DNA from: Berberis thunbergii
Taxonomy: Eukaryota; Streptophyta; Magnoliopsida; Ranunculales; Berberidaceae
NCBI GenBank assembly: GCA_003290165.1
Contig: QNQO01005781.1
Coordinates: 169,053 to 233,052 of the forward strand
Reading direction: 5' to 3'
DNA length: 64,000 bases
Shown: one piece after another, positions 47,864 through 59,253 of the stretch
Layout: each line of letters opens with the position of its first letter
Numbering within the stretch: position 1 is the stretch's first letter
Notes under the pieces: generated by a model
Told to the model about the DNA's origin: nothing
Seen by the model: the letters and a program-made list of their open reading frames with translations, nothing else
Databases searched by the model: none
Translations under genes and position numbers: made by a program

Positions 47864-50026
47864 TGTTACGCGCGACGCTGCTTTGATACCAATTTGTTAC
47901 GCGCGGAAGTGTCACAAATGCCGAAATGCGAAGCTGCAAATAAAATACTAATTCAAATATTGGAGACAACCAATTTAACGTGGTTCGGAAAACTCGCCTA
48001 CGTCCACGACAAATACTAACTTTACTAGTGAGAGAGAAAGATTACAAATGGAGAGTGCGACAAAATGTCTAAGACGTTACAAATACAAGTGTCTAGGTGA
48101 CACCACATAGATACGCTGGCTGCGTATAACATAAACAAACCCAAAACAAAACCAAACAAAACACACACTCTTTCTCTCTTTTCCCTTTTTTTCTTTCTCT
48201 CACAGAACAAAATAGAGAATGAGAATGGGTTTAGAAAACCCTAGTCCCCAAGCTCTCAGATATCTCCAACAGGGAGGATTGGAGGATGAAGAATAAGGAG
48301 AAAACTCTTCCTTCTTTTATAGGCCTACTAGAGGAGGTGGTGGAGGGCGGTGGGAACCCTTCCACCACCTTCTCCTCCCTTCTCTTATCTTCTTCCAACT
48401 GTTCCAACTCAGATCCAGCAAATTCTTCAACAAAGCCAGCAAAGATCCAATCGTTTCAGCTATTGCAAGCCTCATCTTCAACGATTTATGCAGCCGACAT
48501 GCCTCAATTCCAAGTTATTTTTCTCTGACTCTGTTTTCAAACTCTATTTGAATCTCTATTTTTCAAAAAATTTCCACCTCGGTGAAGATTTCACAAATCT
48601 GAGCCGACAACAACAACCATGAACAAAACAAGCAATTGAATTCCAACAAACATAATCAAACCAGTACTGATTGAGAATCTCACCCCTCCACATGCACGAG
48701 TTCATAGACGCCATACACGTACATATCAATCATATTGAGGGACATCACCTCTCCAAACAACTTCACGAATGCCACACCCAAAGGTGTCAAACATATTATC
48801 AAAGTGTGGGCGTCACCCCTCCAAATGCATTCCAACAATCTCCATTTTGGCTAGGATGGAGTTACAAATTAAGACGTTCAGAACATAGTGCGCACGAATA
48901 TACATAATGCAGATCTTCATACCAAATAATCGAGGCATCAGAACGATCATCTTTGGAGTGATGTAACTCCACCAAAAGCAACATCCACATGGCCAACAAC
49001 AAGTTGTTTTAACAAACCCTCGAGGCATCAAAACAAGCATCACTGGAGCGATGTAACTCCACCAGAAGCAACATCCACAACATCACCAATACAAGTTGCT
49101 TCACCAGCGTAACTGTACTCATCTATAAGAAGTACAAGTTACCCTTCCAAATGGTCACTCAAAATTACAAGTGCACCATGAAAGACCTTCAAAACTTTAG
49201 CATTTTAGACAACATCATACGAGCCCATCAAAACAACCTTCGGCTCTGATACCAATTTGTTACGCACGACGCTGCTCTGATACCAATTTGTTGCGCCTTG
49301 CGAAAGCGTAACAGATTGTGGAATACAATTGATAGTTGCAATAGAAAATACTAAATCCAATATATAAACAAGGCAATGTAAAGTAAATGAAAATAAATAA
49401 AACGCGTACCACACACAACAATTTAACGTGGTTCGGCAAGTTTGCCTACGTCCACGGGCAAAGAGAATAACTTTACTAATGAGATCGAGGAGTACAAATG
49501 GAGGGAGCTACACAACGTCAACGACGTTTACACACACACGTATTTGAGTGACACCACGGATAAACGTGGTTCACAAACAAAAAATAATTTTTTTTTCTCT
49601 TTTGTTTCTCTCTCTTCTTTAGAACATCTTCATTGAGACATTTGAGATATTGAGAGTCAGAGAGAAGCTTAGGGTTTTCTTTAACCCTGTGTATGTTGTG
49701 AGGAAGGAGAGAAAGAGAGGAGAGAGAAACGAAAGAGAAAAAAAATTCTTTTTTTGTTTGTGAACCGCGTTTATCCGTGGTGTCACTCAGATACGTGTGT
49801 GTGTAAACGTCGTTGATGTTGGGTAGCTCCCTCCATTTGTACTCCTCGATCTCATTAGTAAAGTTATTCTCTTTGCCCGTGGACATAGGCAAACTTGCCG
49901 AACCACGTTAAATTATTGTGTGCAGTACGTGTTTTATTTATTTTCATTTACTTTACATTGCCTTGTTTATATATTGGATTTATCAATTGTCTTCCGCAAT
50001 CTGTTACACTTTCGCGAGGCACAACA
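47864..50026 (-). mobile_element. Rearranged non-autonomous LTR element with palindromic end (TSD AATGG)
   Basis: AATGG flanks both ends (47859-47863 and 50027-50031). The opposite arm has the uninterrupted site (CCATT at 61052-61056), which proves insertion. From left to right: a short TGTTACGC block with a primer-site complement (GCTTTGATACCA, 47880-47891); LTR A at 47895-48837 (TGTTAC...CCAACA); a polypurine complement ATCTCCATTTTGG; about 400 bp of internal sequence; two more primer-site complements (49243-49254, 49274-49285); then LTR B from 49289. LTR B is followed by its own inverted copy, which ends at 50026. LTR A and B share ACGTGGTTCGG and GACACCAC. No protein is encoded. Confidence 0.78.
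49289..50026. repeat. Inverted LTR pair forming a 738-bp palindrome
   Basis: TGTTGCGCCTTGCGAAAGCG at 49289 mirrors the right end at 50026, whose reverse complement starts TGTTGTGCCTCGCGAAAG. Arms are about 300 bp (to about 49590 and from about 49735). They include AATTTAACGTGGTTCGGCAA, and an unpaired centre of about 140 bp lies between. Confidence 0.88.
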
Positions 50027-50243
50027 AATGGTTGTTTGGCTGGTAGTGTTTGCATAACGCTTCAATGGCTTGTTGCTTAGACTTTTTTTTTTATGAGAAA
50101 GCAGTAATTTCTAGAAGAAAGATCAGTTGAAGCATTCATTGGCTCTTTGTTACAGAGTTTATAGTGCCAAATAAATATGGTTTTCTGGGGAGATTTTGTT
50201 GTACATGAATGTAGCTATGTTTCTCATGTTTTTGCAGGGTTGG

Positions 50244-50752
50244 TTAGTTCCATCCATATGCACCCTCAGTAGAATGCTGAAAGTACTGAAGATAAACTGG
50301 ATCAGTAAAATAAGGTTGCACTGTTAATCCCATCTGGCCATAAAATTTATAAGGATGTTGCAAATCAACTCCAGGTGTAATGCTTCCCACAGTTGAAACA
50401 CCAGCAGCCTGAGTATTATAGCTTGTACCAGCTGTGGTGTCAAAAGCCATAGGAATATCACTTTGAGAAGGGTATCCAACTATAAGTGGAGGCAGAAGTG
50501 CAGTATTTAAAGCATATCCTCCGTCACCATACTGTGGAGCAAAAATGGCAGAGGTTTGTACGTTGGGGTAAAATGGATTTCCTGAAGTCATATAAGTTGT
50601 TGATGTTGGATACATGGTAGGTGTAATTCCAGAAGACTGTAGCACTGGTTGTTGTACTTCAAGATGGGTTAATAGCACAAAGTAGCCTTGAACAATAAGT
50701 TTTCTGCAATGCACACATGACCCTTCTTCTAGATTATGGGTTTGCAACCATC
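50244..50752 (-). pseudogene. Captured host-gene fragment resembling a Pumilio (APUM5/6-like) N-terminal region, left copy
   Basis: The open frame reads MTSGNPFYPN, then FAPQYG, GGYALNTALLPP, a VGYPSQ segment, KFYGQMGLTVQP and DPVYLQYFQH, and stops at 50244. These Tyr/Gly/Pro-rich phrases closely recall the disordered region before the RNA-binding repeats of plant Pumilio proteins of the APUM5/6 group; this is recognition from memory, not a search. No Pumilio repeats follow, so only one exon-like piece was captured. It sits between the transposase and the RNase H1N-type gene in both arms, so capture came before the duplication. The right-arm copy is split by an insertion. What else it could be: another low-complexity plant RNA-binding protein. 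Confidence 0.6.
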
Positions 50753-51631
50753 TGAATTCACTGAACCATTCTATTCTGACTAGTTATTCTATTCTGCAAT
50801 GCATGTTCAGCTTCACTGGTAAACAAATAAAGACTTGCGACATTGAACCACTGAATAAAGCTAAAATTCACTAACAAAATTCACAGATTCACTGAAATTA
50901 CTGCAGCACTAAAATTACAGCAATAAAATGTTACAGCAGCAACACTAAAATTACAGCACTAAATTGTTGTAGCAGCAGCAGCACTAAATTGTTACTGATT
51001 CACTGAACAAATCTCATCTTCACTGATTCACTGCAAAATTATAGCAGCGATGTCTACCCTGTAGCGCTGATTCACTGCAAAATTACAGCAGCAATCTCAT
51101 ACTTAGTTTTGATCTTATCCTGACCAAAATACATAAACAAAAAGTACTACCAACAGCTCATCACACAATTGTTCACAAACAATTATTCATACACTCCATA
51201 TAGTAGTTCAAAACGACCTATAGTTTGTAAAGTCCATGTCGTTGCTTGAACCTGGTGGTTGCAAAAATAAATAATAAAGATTAACAATGTATATTAAGCA
51301 AACATACAAATCATAAATTTCATCCTTCAAGACGACAAACATACAAATTATATACCTGTGAGAATAGCGAGTAGAAATGATCAAGTCCTTCAAATGTAGG
51401 ACAAGGTTGTGAATAATGTGACCCCTAGTATCATCCTTGACAACAATAAACATACAAATCATAAGTTGGCAAGCATACTTAGTGATTCATACCTTGAAAG
51501 TAAAAAAAATAAAAAATAAAAAACTTGTGTATTGCTTTCACGAGGCATAACATTGCTTTCACATGGTGTCATACACTATGAAAATGACGTGTAAATAAAA
51601 CTTAATATTCTTGAGTTAAGAATATATATAT
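50753..51631. other. Non-coding part of the left MULE arm
   Basis: 50830-51110 is rich in short phrases such as ATTCACTGAA and AAAATTACAGCA, a degenerate simple repeat mirrored at 55240-55509. 51208-51462 has duplicated CATACAAATCATA-type segments mirrored at 54867-55109. No gene is recognised. Confidence 0.6.
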
Positions 51632-53145
51632 TCATAAAATATAAATTGCAAAACATACCAAATTAGTCTCAATGGCCCGATCCTTATGTGTTTCTTTATT
51701 TATTTTTTTCCGTTGTATATTTATACATATTTTCTCCACTGTGGATTTCATCCTTGAATTAGAACGTTGACCTTTGCTACGAACCACCAATGGACTATGA
51801 ATTTTGATCTCAGAACCAGTAGTATTGGTGCCTACTTCAAAAAACCCCTTTGAATCAACACGCTCATCACCATCACCAGTTTTAAATTGCTCCATCTTCA
51901 AAGTAATCCATTCTTGAACTTGGCATATCTTTTTTTCATCCTTAGCGGCGAAGTCGGCCATTTCATAGAAGGCACTGCACATCTTAATTTTCAAGCATCA
52001 TTCCCCAATCTGAATAAACAATCTTAACCTTTGTATGAGCCCTCTTAACATCTTTTCTCTACCTCCGAAGAACATATTTATCTGGTACAACATGAATCCC
52101 TCTTTGAAACAAGATTGTCAATACATGTTTGCATAAGATCCCTCTAAACTCAAACAATTGACAATTACACTTGATATTGAAGTCGACGACGTTAAAAGAT
52201 ACTATAAAATTGATCGATCGTTTTCTATCTCCTATCACCAAGTCTTGTCTAAAAGTGTATAACTCAAAACCACTCCCATCCATAACTTCACTTCAAACTC
52301 TACAACATATATTCCATGATATCTCTTCTTGGAACTCCATTGCATAAGAAGTAAAGCAAGGAATCATTCGGTTAAACGATTTATAATCATCTTCAGCTTC
52401 CTTTTGAACCTTACTTCGTAGTGCATTCTCATATTGTTCTACAAATTGCTTCAAAGTGGTCTTCGAATTTACATAACCATCAAAAAAAACATTCATGCCT
52501 TTACTCCTTTTAGTTGAAGACATCCCCGCCCAAAAAGTATTTCTTTGAAATGTTGGCACCCAACGCATCCTTTTAAGGTAAAATCGACTCAATCAATCAT
52601 TTTCTTGCATATTATATTTCTCAATGAAACCATGTCAATTTCTTTCAAACTATTCATGAGACAGAGAATTATAAACTGTTTTTTGCATCACAAACTTGAT
52701 TGCAACCAGACAGCTTTTCGAGCAACATCTTCATAATATGCCACAAGCACCATCTATGTCGTTTGTTGGGAAATACAATTTCAATGGTCCTCTTCATTGC
52801 CCTATCTTGATCAGTGATTATAGCTGTCGGAGCATTGTCATTCATACACACAAGCCAAGTTTGGAAAAGCCAAACAAATTCTTCAATGGTCTCACTACAT
52901 ATCAAACCACATCCCAAAAGAAATGACTAACCGTGATGATTCACCCCAACAAAATGAGCAAACGACATCTCATATTTATTTGTTAAGTATGTAGTGTCAA
53001 AAGTAACAACATCCCCGAACTCCTTGTAAGTTGCTCTCCATGCATCAGCCCAAAAGACATTTTTCAACATCCCATCACAATCCAAATCCATCACATAAAA
53101 TAAATCGACATTATTAGCTTGCATTTTTTGAAAGTAGTTATGAAG
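51632..53145 (-). pseudogene. FAR1-type MULE transposase, C-terminal part, left copy
   Basis: From 53145 downward: MQANNVDLFYVMDLD, VFWADAWRATYKEFGDVV and FDTTYLTNKYEM (53124-52927); AIITDQDRAMKRTIEIVFPN and HRWCLWHIMK (52917-52669); RMRWVPTFQRNTFWAGMSST (52592-52293); SWIM finger CNCQLFEFRGILCKHVL (52283-52059); and a tail with PLVVRSKGQR (51994-51632). This order is that of FAR1-related and FAR1-type MULE transposases: DDE core, then SWIM zinc finger, then a basic linker. The FAR1 DNA-binding domain expected before the core is missing because the palindrome centre cuts it off. Frameshifts and a deletion near 52300 break the frame. Active proteins would cut and move the element; this copy cannot. 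Confidence 0.85.
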
Positions 53146-53160
53146 TAGTTATAAAATAAA
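53109..53160. other. Centre (52-bp spacer) of the MULE palindrome
   Basis: The left arm ends CATAAAATAAATCGA at 53108 and the right arm starts TCGATTTATTTTATG at 53161. The spacer codes on the minus strand for the transposase piece just before LFYVMDLD and is therefore part of the left copy only. At the join, 53151-53174 is a perfect 24-bp palindrome centred on TCGA. Confidence 0.9.
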
Positions 53161-54707
53161 TCGATTTATTTTATGTGATGGATTTGGATGAGGATGGGAT
53201 GTTGAGAAATGTCTTTTGGGCTGACACATGGAGCAAAGCAGCTTATAAGGAGTTTGGGGATGTTGTTACTTTTGACATTACATACTTAACAAATAAATAT
53301 GAGATGACATTTGCTCATTTTGTTGGGGTGAATCATCACGGTTAGTCAATTCTTTTGGGATGTGGATTGATATGTGGTGAAACCGTTGAAAAATTTGTTT
53401 GGCTTTTCCAAACTTGGCTTGTGTGTATGAATGACAATGCTCCGACTACTATAATCGCTGATCAAGATAGGGCAATGAAGAGAGTCATTGAAATTGTATT
53501 TTCCAACAAACGACACAGATGGTGCTTGTGACATATTATGAAGAAGTTGCCCGAAAATCTTTTTGATTGCAATCAATATGAGGCAATCAAGTCTGCGATG
53601 CAAAAAGCAGTTTATAATTCTCTGTCTCATGAATAGTTTGAAGGAAATTGACATGGTTTCATTGAGAAATATAATATGCAAGAAAATGATTGATTGAGTG
53701 GATTTTACCTTAAAATGATGCGTTGGGTGCCAACATTTCAAAGAAATACTTTTTGGGCGGGGATGTCTTCAACTAAAAGGAGTAAAGGCATGAATGCTTT
53801 TTTTTATGGTTATGTAAATTTGAAAACCACTTTGAAGCAATTCGTAGAATAATATGAGAATGCACTACGAAATAAGGTTCAAAAGGTAGCTGAAGAGGAT
53901 CATAAATCGTTTAACCAAAGGATTCCTTGAATCACTTCTTATGCAATAGAGAAAAAAATTCAAATTGCCTACACTACAAATAAATTTAGGGAGTTTCAAG
54001 ACGAGATAACAGGAAATATATGTTGTAGAATTTGTAGTGAAGTTATGGATGGGAGTGGCTTTGAATTATACACTTTTAAACAAGACTTGGTGATAGGAGA
54101 TAGACAACAATCGATCAATTTTATAATATCTTTTAATGTCGTTGACTTCAATATCAAGTGTATTTGTCAATTGTTTGAGTTTAGGGGGATCTTATGCAAA
54201 CATGTATTGACAGTCTTGTTTCAAAGAGGGATTTATGTTGTACCAGATAAATATGGTCTTCAGAGGTGGAGGAAAATGTTAAAAGGGCTCATACAAACGT
54301 TAAGATTGTTTATTCAAATTAAGGAATGATGCCTGAAAATTAAGATGTGCAGTGCCTTCTATAAAATGGCCGACTTCGCCGCTGAGAATAAAAAGAAGAC
54401 ATGCCAAGTTCAAGAATGGATTACTTTGAAGATGCAGTAATTTAAAACTGGTGATGGTGATAAGCGTGTTGATTCACAGGGGTTTTTGGAAGTAGGCACC
54501 AATACTATTGGTTCTGATATCCAAATTCATAGTCCTTTGGCGGTTCGTAGCAAAGGTCGACGTTTTAATTCAAGGATGAAATCCAACGTGGAGAAAATAT
54601 ATATAAAGATACAACGGAAAAATAATAAAGAAACACATAAGGATCGAACCATTGAGACTAATTGGTATGTTTTGCAATCTATGCTTTATGAATATATATA
54701 TTCTTAA
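53161..54707 (+). pseudogene. FAR1-type MULE transposase, C-terminal part, right copy
   Basis: The plus strand reads LFYVMDLDEDGMLRNVFWAD, FGDVVTFDITYLTNKYEM, AIKSAMQKAVYNSL, then AYTTNKFREFQDEITGNICC and the SWIM finger CICQLFEFRGILCKHVL (54045-54329). The tail has PLAVRSKGRRFNSRMKS (54486-54707). Several stops occur (for example near 53342 and 53530), so it is dead. It retains a segment near 53950-54010 that the left copy has lost. The N-terminus is missing at the palindrome centre. The two copies are transcribed away from each other. Confidence 0.82.
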
Positions 54708-55509
54708 GTCAAGAATATTTTTATTTACACATGTCATTTGCAGGGTTCACAATGTATGACACCATGTGAAAACAATGTTATGCCTCGTGAAAACAATACA
54801 CAAGTTTTTTATTTATTTATATATATATTTTTCAAGGTATGAATCACTAAGTATGCTTGCCCACTTATGATTTGTTTGTTTGTTGTCATCAAGGATGATA
54901 CTAGGGGTCACATTATTCACAACCTTGTCCTACATTTGAAGGACTTGATCATTTCTACTCGCTACTCTCACAGGCATATAATTTGTATGTTTGTCATCTT
55001 GAAGGATGAAACTTATGATTTGTATGGTTGCTTAATATACATTGTTAATCTTTATTATTTATTTTTGCAGCCCCCAGGTTCAAGCAACGACATGGACTTT
55101 ACAAACTAGGTCATTTTGAACTGCTGTATGGAGTGTATGAATAATTGTTTGTGAACAATTGTGTGATGAGGTTGTTTGTAGTACTTTTTGTTTATGTACT
55201 TTGGCCAGGATAAGATCAGAACTAAGTATGAGATTGCTGCTGTAATTTTGCAGTGAATCAGTGCTACAGGGTAGACATTGCTGCTATAATTTTGCAGTGA
55301 ATCAGTGAATATGAGATTTGTTCAGTGAATCAATAACAAATTCGTGTTGTAATTTTAGTGTTGTTGCTGCTACAACAATTTAGTTCTGTAATTTTAGTGT
55401 TGCTGCTGTAACATTTTATTGCTGTAATTTTAGTGCTACAATAATTTCATTGAATCAGTGAATTTTGCTAGTGAATTTCAGTGAATCGATGAATTTTGCT
55501 AGTGAATTT
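54708..55509. other. Non-coding part of the right MULE arm
   Basis: It mirrors 50880-51630. 55230-55509 consists of repeated AGTGAATCAGTGAAT and TGTAATTTTAGTG phrases. No gene is seen. Confidence 0.6.
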
Positions 55510-58188
55510 CAGTGAATCGGTGACTTTTGAAGTAAAATAGCCAAAAAAATCTTTGGTAATTCTATTGAGTAAAAGTAACAAAATATGCGACCTTTTTGTG
55601 TCTCAACAGATAAACTAGTCATTAGTCGCTCGCCTGAGAGAAAGCTCGCCTGAAAGAATAACCTAGTTAGTGAATGAACAGATCTCACCTGAGAGAGAGC
55701 TTGACAGAAAGCTCGCCTGAGAGAGAGAGAGCTCGCCTCCGTGACAGATCTCGACGAAACCTGCTCGACAGATCTGCTCCTCCTGCCCGACAGATTTCTC
55801 GCGAATAGATCGGGTTATCTCGACCGAATCTGAAGCAGCTGCGTGAGCGGTGTCCAACTGCGCCGCCCCCTAGATTTGGACGTCACCACGACCGGCCGCC
55901 CTCGTGATCTTGACGGCCAATTGTTGCTACCTCGGTGAAGAGGAAAAGGGAGGCTCTGGCCGACTGCTTTGTTCTCGATTGATCTCGCCTAATGTCTGGC
56001 TAGGTCAGGGCATAGTGTGGCATGACGGCTCCTCTAACCGTCAGCACTTCCCCTCCCCAATGGGGATTAGGGATCATGCGGAAGAGGTCAGTAAGCCTAC
56101 TTTCGCTCAAATATTGGGAAAAATATTGGTTGATGAGGTTAAGGAAACACATGTTGAGGGAACTAGATTCCGGAAAGAAGGAGAGTCTGCCATTGGGCTT
56201 ACGGCATCTGACGAAACTAGTGGGGAAGCGTTCATGAAAAAACACGTGATAGTCTTAAAGTTCTCTAGCTGCAGACCAACATTCGAAGCTATTCGAGATT
56301 CGATACATCAAACCTGGGGGATTCTAGGAGATTTCTCGCTAGGTTTGCTAGATCAACGTCACGTTCTTGTCCGGCTTCAATCTGAGGCGGAAGCAAAGAA
56401 AGTCTTGGCAAGGGACTCGTTCTTGATTCGGGGAGTTCGATTCAAAGCTTTTCGCTGGCATGATGGTTTCAGTCTGAAAGCAGATCCGATATCGGTTCCA
56501 CTATGGGTAAAGTTGCCTAACTTGCCTTTGCATTTATTTCATCCCCCTCTTTTGAAGCAATTGAGAACTATTTTGGTGTTTTTTTTGCGCATGGATGATC
56601 ATACTCTATGTCTTTCACGCCCGGGTTATGCCCGTGTTTGCGTGGAGATGACTTTGGCGGCAAAGCTACCAAGTAGAATTTGGATAGATAGATCTAACAA
56701 TAGGGGCTTTTGGCAAAAGATTGAATACCCGGGTTTCAAATATTGTGATTATTGCTCATTGCTAGGGCATCAAGAGGATTGTTGCAGAAAAAAGTTAAGT
56801 CATAAAGGCAATGTGAGAACACCTAACTTAGTAAAAGAAGAGAAGATTGAGAAACAAAAGGTGGAAGCCAAAGTCCTCAAGCAACAATATGTCCCAGTGG
56901 TAAAACAAAATAAAGTTTCAAAGCCAGAAGTTGGCACTAGTGGTGTAAAGAATAATCAGGGTGAGAAAATCCAGGAGGGAGTTGGTGCTGAGAGGTCGAT
57001 GGTCAAAGATTCGGGGAATGGCATGTTGTCAAACAAATTCGAGTCACTTACAGAGACCATAGTTGAAGACGAGAGTAATCTAATGAATAATCAATTGCCT
57101 TGACATGGTAGAGTCAGAAACAACAGAGGAAGGACTTCATGAGGCGGGGTACACAACTGTTGAGATTGAAAAAGCGATTGAAAAACAAGGAGAGACAATT
57201 TCAGGGCTTGCTTCGTCAGAGCAAGTCGAGCTCGGAGTAGAGCATGTACGCTCTGTTTCTGCAGAGCACATAGCGTCGCCAATAGATTTGGTGAACAAAA
57301 CATCACATGTTGTAGCTGATGATCCAAAGAAGTTGATCCCTAGGAAAAATGCGAATGATGGCCAAGCTTTTATGCAAGAATGCTTCAGGTAGCAGCTCAA
57401 GGCCGCAGAAAGCGCACGAGTACGTTAACCAATTGGAACCAGTGAGGGCGCAGGGGGTTTTGATCAAGGCTGTAGGCGAGGATGTCGGGATCTCTAGCCC
57501 AGAGAAAAAGAAGAGCAGTGAGAATGATTCTCTACAGATAAATGCAATGATTCCAGGCAACAACTCCGGGCCAACAAAAGAGGACGCAGTAGCTGACGAT
57601 GATCACGTTGACAGTGGGTTTGTCTATGGCGCTGGCAATGGTGCTGGCAGTGGAGCTCATGTTGGTGCTCAGCCTCGCATTCATAGTGGTGACAAGGTGC
57701 ATGACCGAAAGGTAGGGGTTCCAGCAGATGCGAGTATTGTACAAGATGGCAAAACTTTAGTGGACGCAGTAGTGCTTGAAGCACCGGATAAAAAACTTAT
57801 TAACTATTTGGTTCGTAACACTAACAGCGAAACCGAAATGGAAACCGATACCGACATTTCGGATACAATCAGTTCAGAAGAAGAAGATTTGGATGAATAC
57901 ACCATTAGGTCAAGATTAGTGTCAGGTTTAAAGACAGACCAACTTCGATTATCGAAAAGATTTGATGCGACGGACTTCAAAGACATCAAGGTATATCCTC
58001 GAAGATCATCTAGAATGAAGAAAAGTAACAGCAAGTACAGGCATTGATCTAGGGGTTTGGTCAGTATTTATTTTGGGTTTGCTATGATGTATGTCCTCTG
58101 GTTCTTTTTATCGGGTAAAGTCGTCATGTACCCCCAACTGATGTAAAAGGTTTTTTTCAAGTAATAAATTTTTATTTAAAAAAAAAAA
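55510..58188 (+). mobile_element. ORF1-only LINE (L1-like) inserted in the right arm
   Basis: The left arm is continuous where this block interrupts the right arm (…TAGTGAATTTTAGC near 50850-50870). The insertion ends in a poly-A at 58178-58188, followed by GAATTTTAGC. GAATTT also precedes the insertion near 55504-55509, a possible short target duplication; the exact 5' edge is uncertain by about 20 bp. It carries a LINE ORF1 frame and a 3' UTR but no ORF2 (endonuclease or reverse transcriptase). So it is an internally deleted or non-autonomous LINE that must have used proteins from elsewhere. Confidence 0.75.
55904..58047 (+). pseudogene. LINE ORF1 protein (DUF4283 plus CCHC zinc knuckle), two frameshifts
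   Basis: The first 399 residues (55904-57103) hold a DUF4283 domain: KKHVIVLKFSSCRPTFEAI, RHVLVRLQSEAEAKKVLARD, VRFKAFRWHDGF, VPLWVKLPNLPLHLF and RPGYARVCVEM. A CCHC knuckle CDYCSLLGHQEDCC follows near residue 290. ORF1 proteins of this sort bind LINE RNA. After a stop at 57103 the reading continues in a second frame (57105-57392) and then a third (57349-58047). The last part is acidic (SEEEDLDEY) and ends with the basic phrase PRRSSRMKKSNSKYRH. Two net frame changes suggest decay. No ORF2 follows before the poly-A. The start codon at 55904 is the first in frame but its use is uncertain. Confidence 0.75.
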
Positions 58189-58315
58189 GAATTTTAGCTT
58201 TATTCAGTGGTTCAATGTAGCAAGTCTTTATTTGTTTACTAGTGAAGCTGAAAACGCATTGCAGAATAGAATAACTAGTTAGAATAGAATGGTTCAGTGA
58301 ATTCAGATGGTTGCA

Positions 58316-58937
58316 TCTCATTATGAGACCCATTCTAACCCCTTCATTTCTTTCCACAAAAATCTGGTATGGGTGAAAAACCTTTTTCCTCGGATTAATT
58401 TCTTTAGTTGGTCAGTTTTGCATGAGAAACTCTTGACTAAAGATAGGTTTAAGAAAAAAAGGAATCCTCACAGGGAGTCTTTGTGTGCTTTGCAATGAAT
58501 TTGATGAGACACTGGACCATTTGATGCTTCACTGCAGTTTTTCCAAATCCATTTGGAGCAGTTTCTTGGCGGAATTCGGTTTGAGTTTGATGTTTGAAGG
58601 CTCCATTTTAGATTGGCTAAGTTGGTGGTCTCAAACTAATCCTTCCCGTCGGGGGGAGTGGTTATGGCATAGGGTCCCTCACGTTCTCATGTAGTGCGTG
58701 TGGAAAGAAAGAAATAAAAGGGTATTTGAAGGACTCAACAGATCAGAGCACTCTATCTTTATCGAGATTAGAGAATTGCTGTGGAGGATGGGTACGACAT
58801 GTAATTTGTTTAGGGAGTTGGGTTTTGACACTTTCATAGGGTCTTGGCATTCCTTGATATAAGAATGTTTCTCTTTGTAATTTGTTTCCCTTTCTTTCAT
58901 TAATAAACCTCTTCGTGTTTGAACAAAAAAAAAAAAA
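58316..58937 (+). mobile_element. 5'-truncated LINE fragment with zf-RVT domain and perfect target duplication
   Basis: TTCAGATGGTTGCA occurs at 58302-58315 and again at 58938-58951, on both sides. The left arm has this once (complement near 50740-50758). The insert is 622 bp and ends in poly-A. It encodes LFPRINFFSWSVLHEKLLTK, then LCNEFDETLDHLMLHCSFSK (CxxC-like...ETxxHLxxHC) and FLAEFGLS. That is the reverse-transcriptase zinc-binding domain at the end of LINE ORF2. A stop near 58694 and frame changes make it non-functional. Confidence 0.9.
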
Positions 58938-58943
58938 TTTCAG

Positions 58944-59253
58944 ATGGTTGCAAACCCATAATCTAGAAGAAGGGTCATGTGTGCATTGCAGAAAACGCAT
59001 TGTTCAAGGCTACTTTGAGCTATTAACCAAGCTTGAAGTACAACAACCAGTGCTCCAGTCTTCTGGAATTACACCTACCATGTATGCCACAGCAACAACT
59101 AATATGACTTCAGGAAATCCATTTTACCCCAACTTACAAACCTCTGCCGTTTTTGCTCCACAGTATGGTGTCGGAGGATATGCTTTAAATACTGCACTTC
59201 TACCTCCACTTATAGCTGGAAACCCTTCTCAAAGTGTTATTCTTATGGCTTTT
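58944..59253 (+). pseudogene. Captured Pumilio-like fragment, right copy, first part
   Basis: It reads WLQTHNLEEGSC, EVQQPVLQSSGITP, MTSGNPFYPN, FAPQYGVGGYALNTALLPP and so matches 50752-50435 on the other strand. The frame is interrupted at 59254 by an insertion and resumes at 60639. Confidence 0.6.

Larger units (their letters stand above)
46660..53108. repeat. Left arm of a giant inverted duplication (MULE palindrome)
   Basis: This stretch is the reverse complement of 53161-63540 once later insertions are removed. Matching blocks: 46690-46882 with 63216-63500; 46930-47120 with 61870-62053; 47322-47637 with 61612-61270; 50032-50090 with 60990-61050; 50244-50752 with 58944-59253 plus 60639-60842; 50800-51200 with 55110-55509 plus 58190-58301; 51208-51462 with 54867-55109; 51632-53108 with 53161-54707. 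Arms have diverged but remain alignable by eye. The left arm carries one insertion at 47864-50026. Confidence 0.88.
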
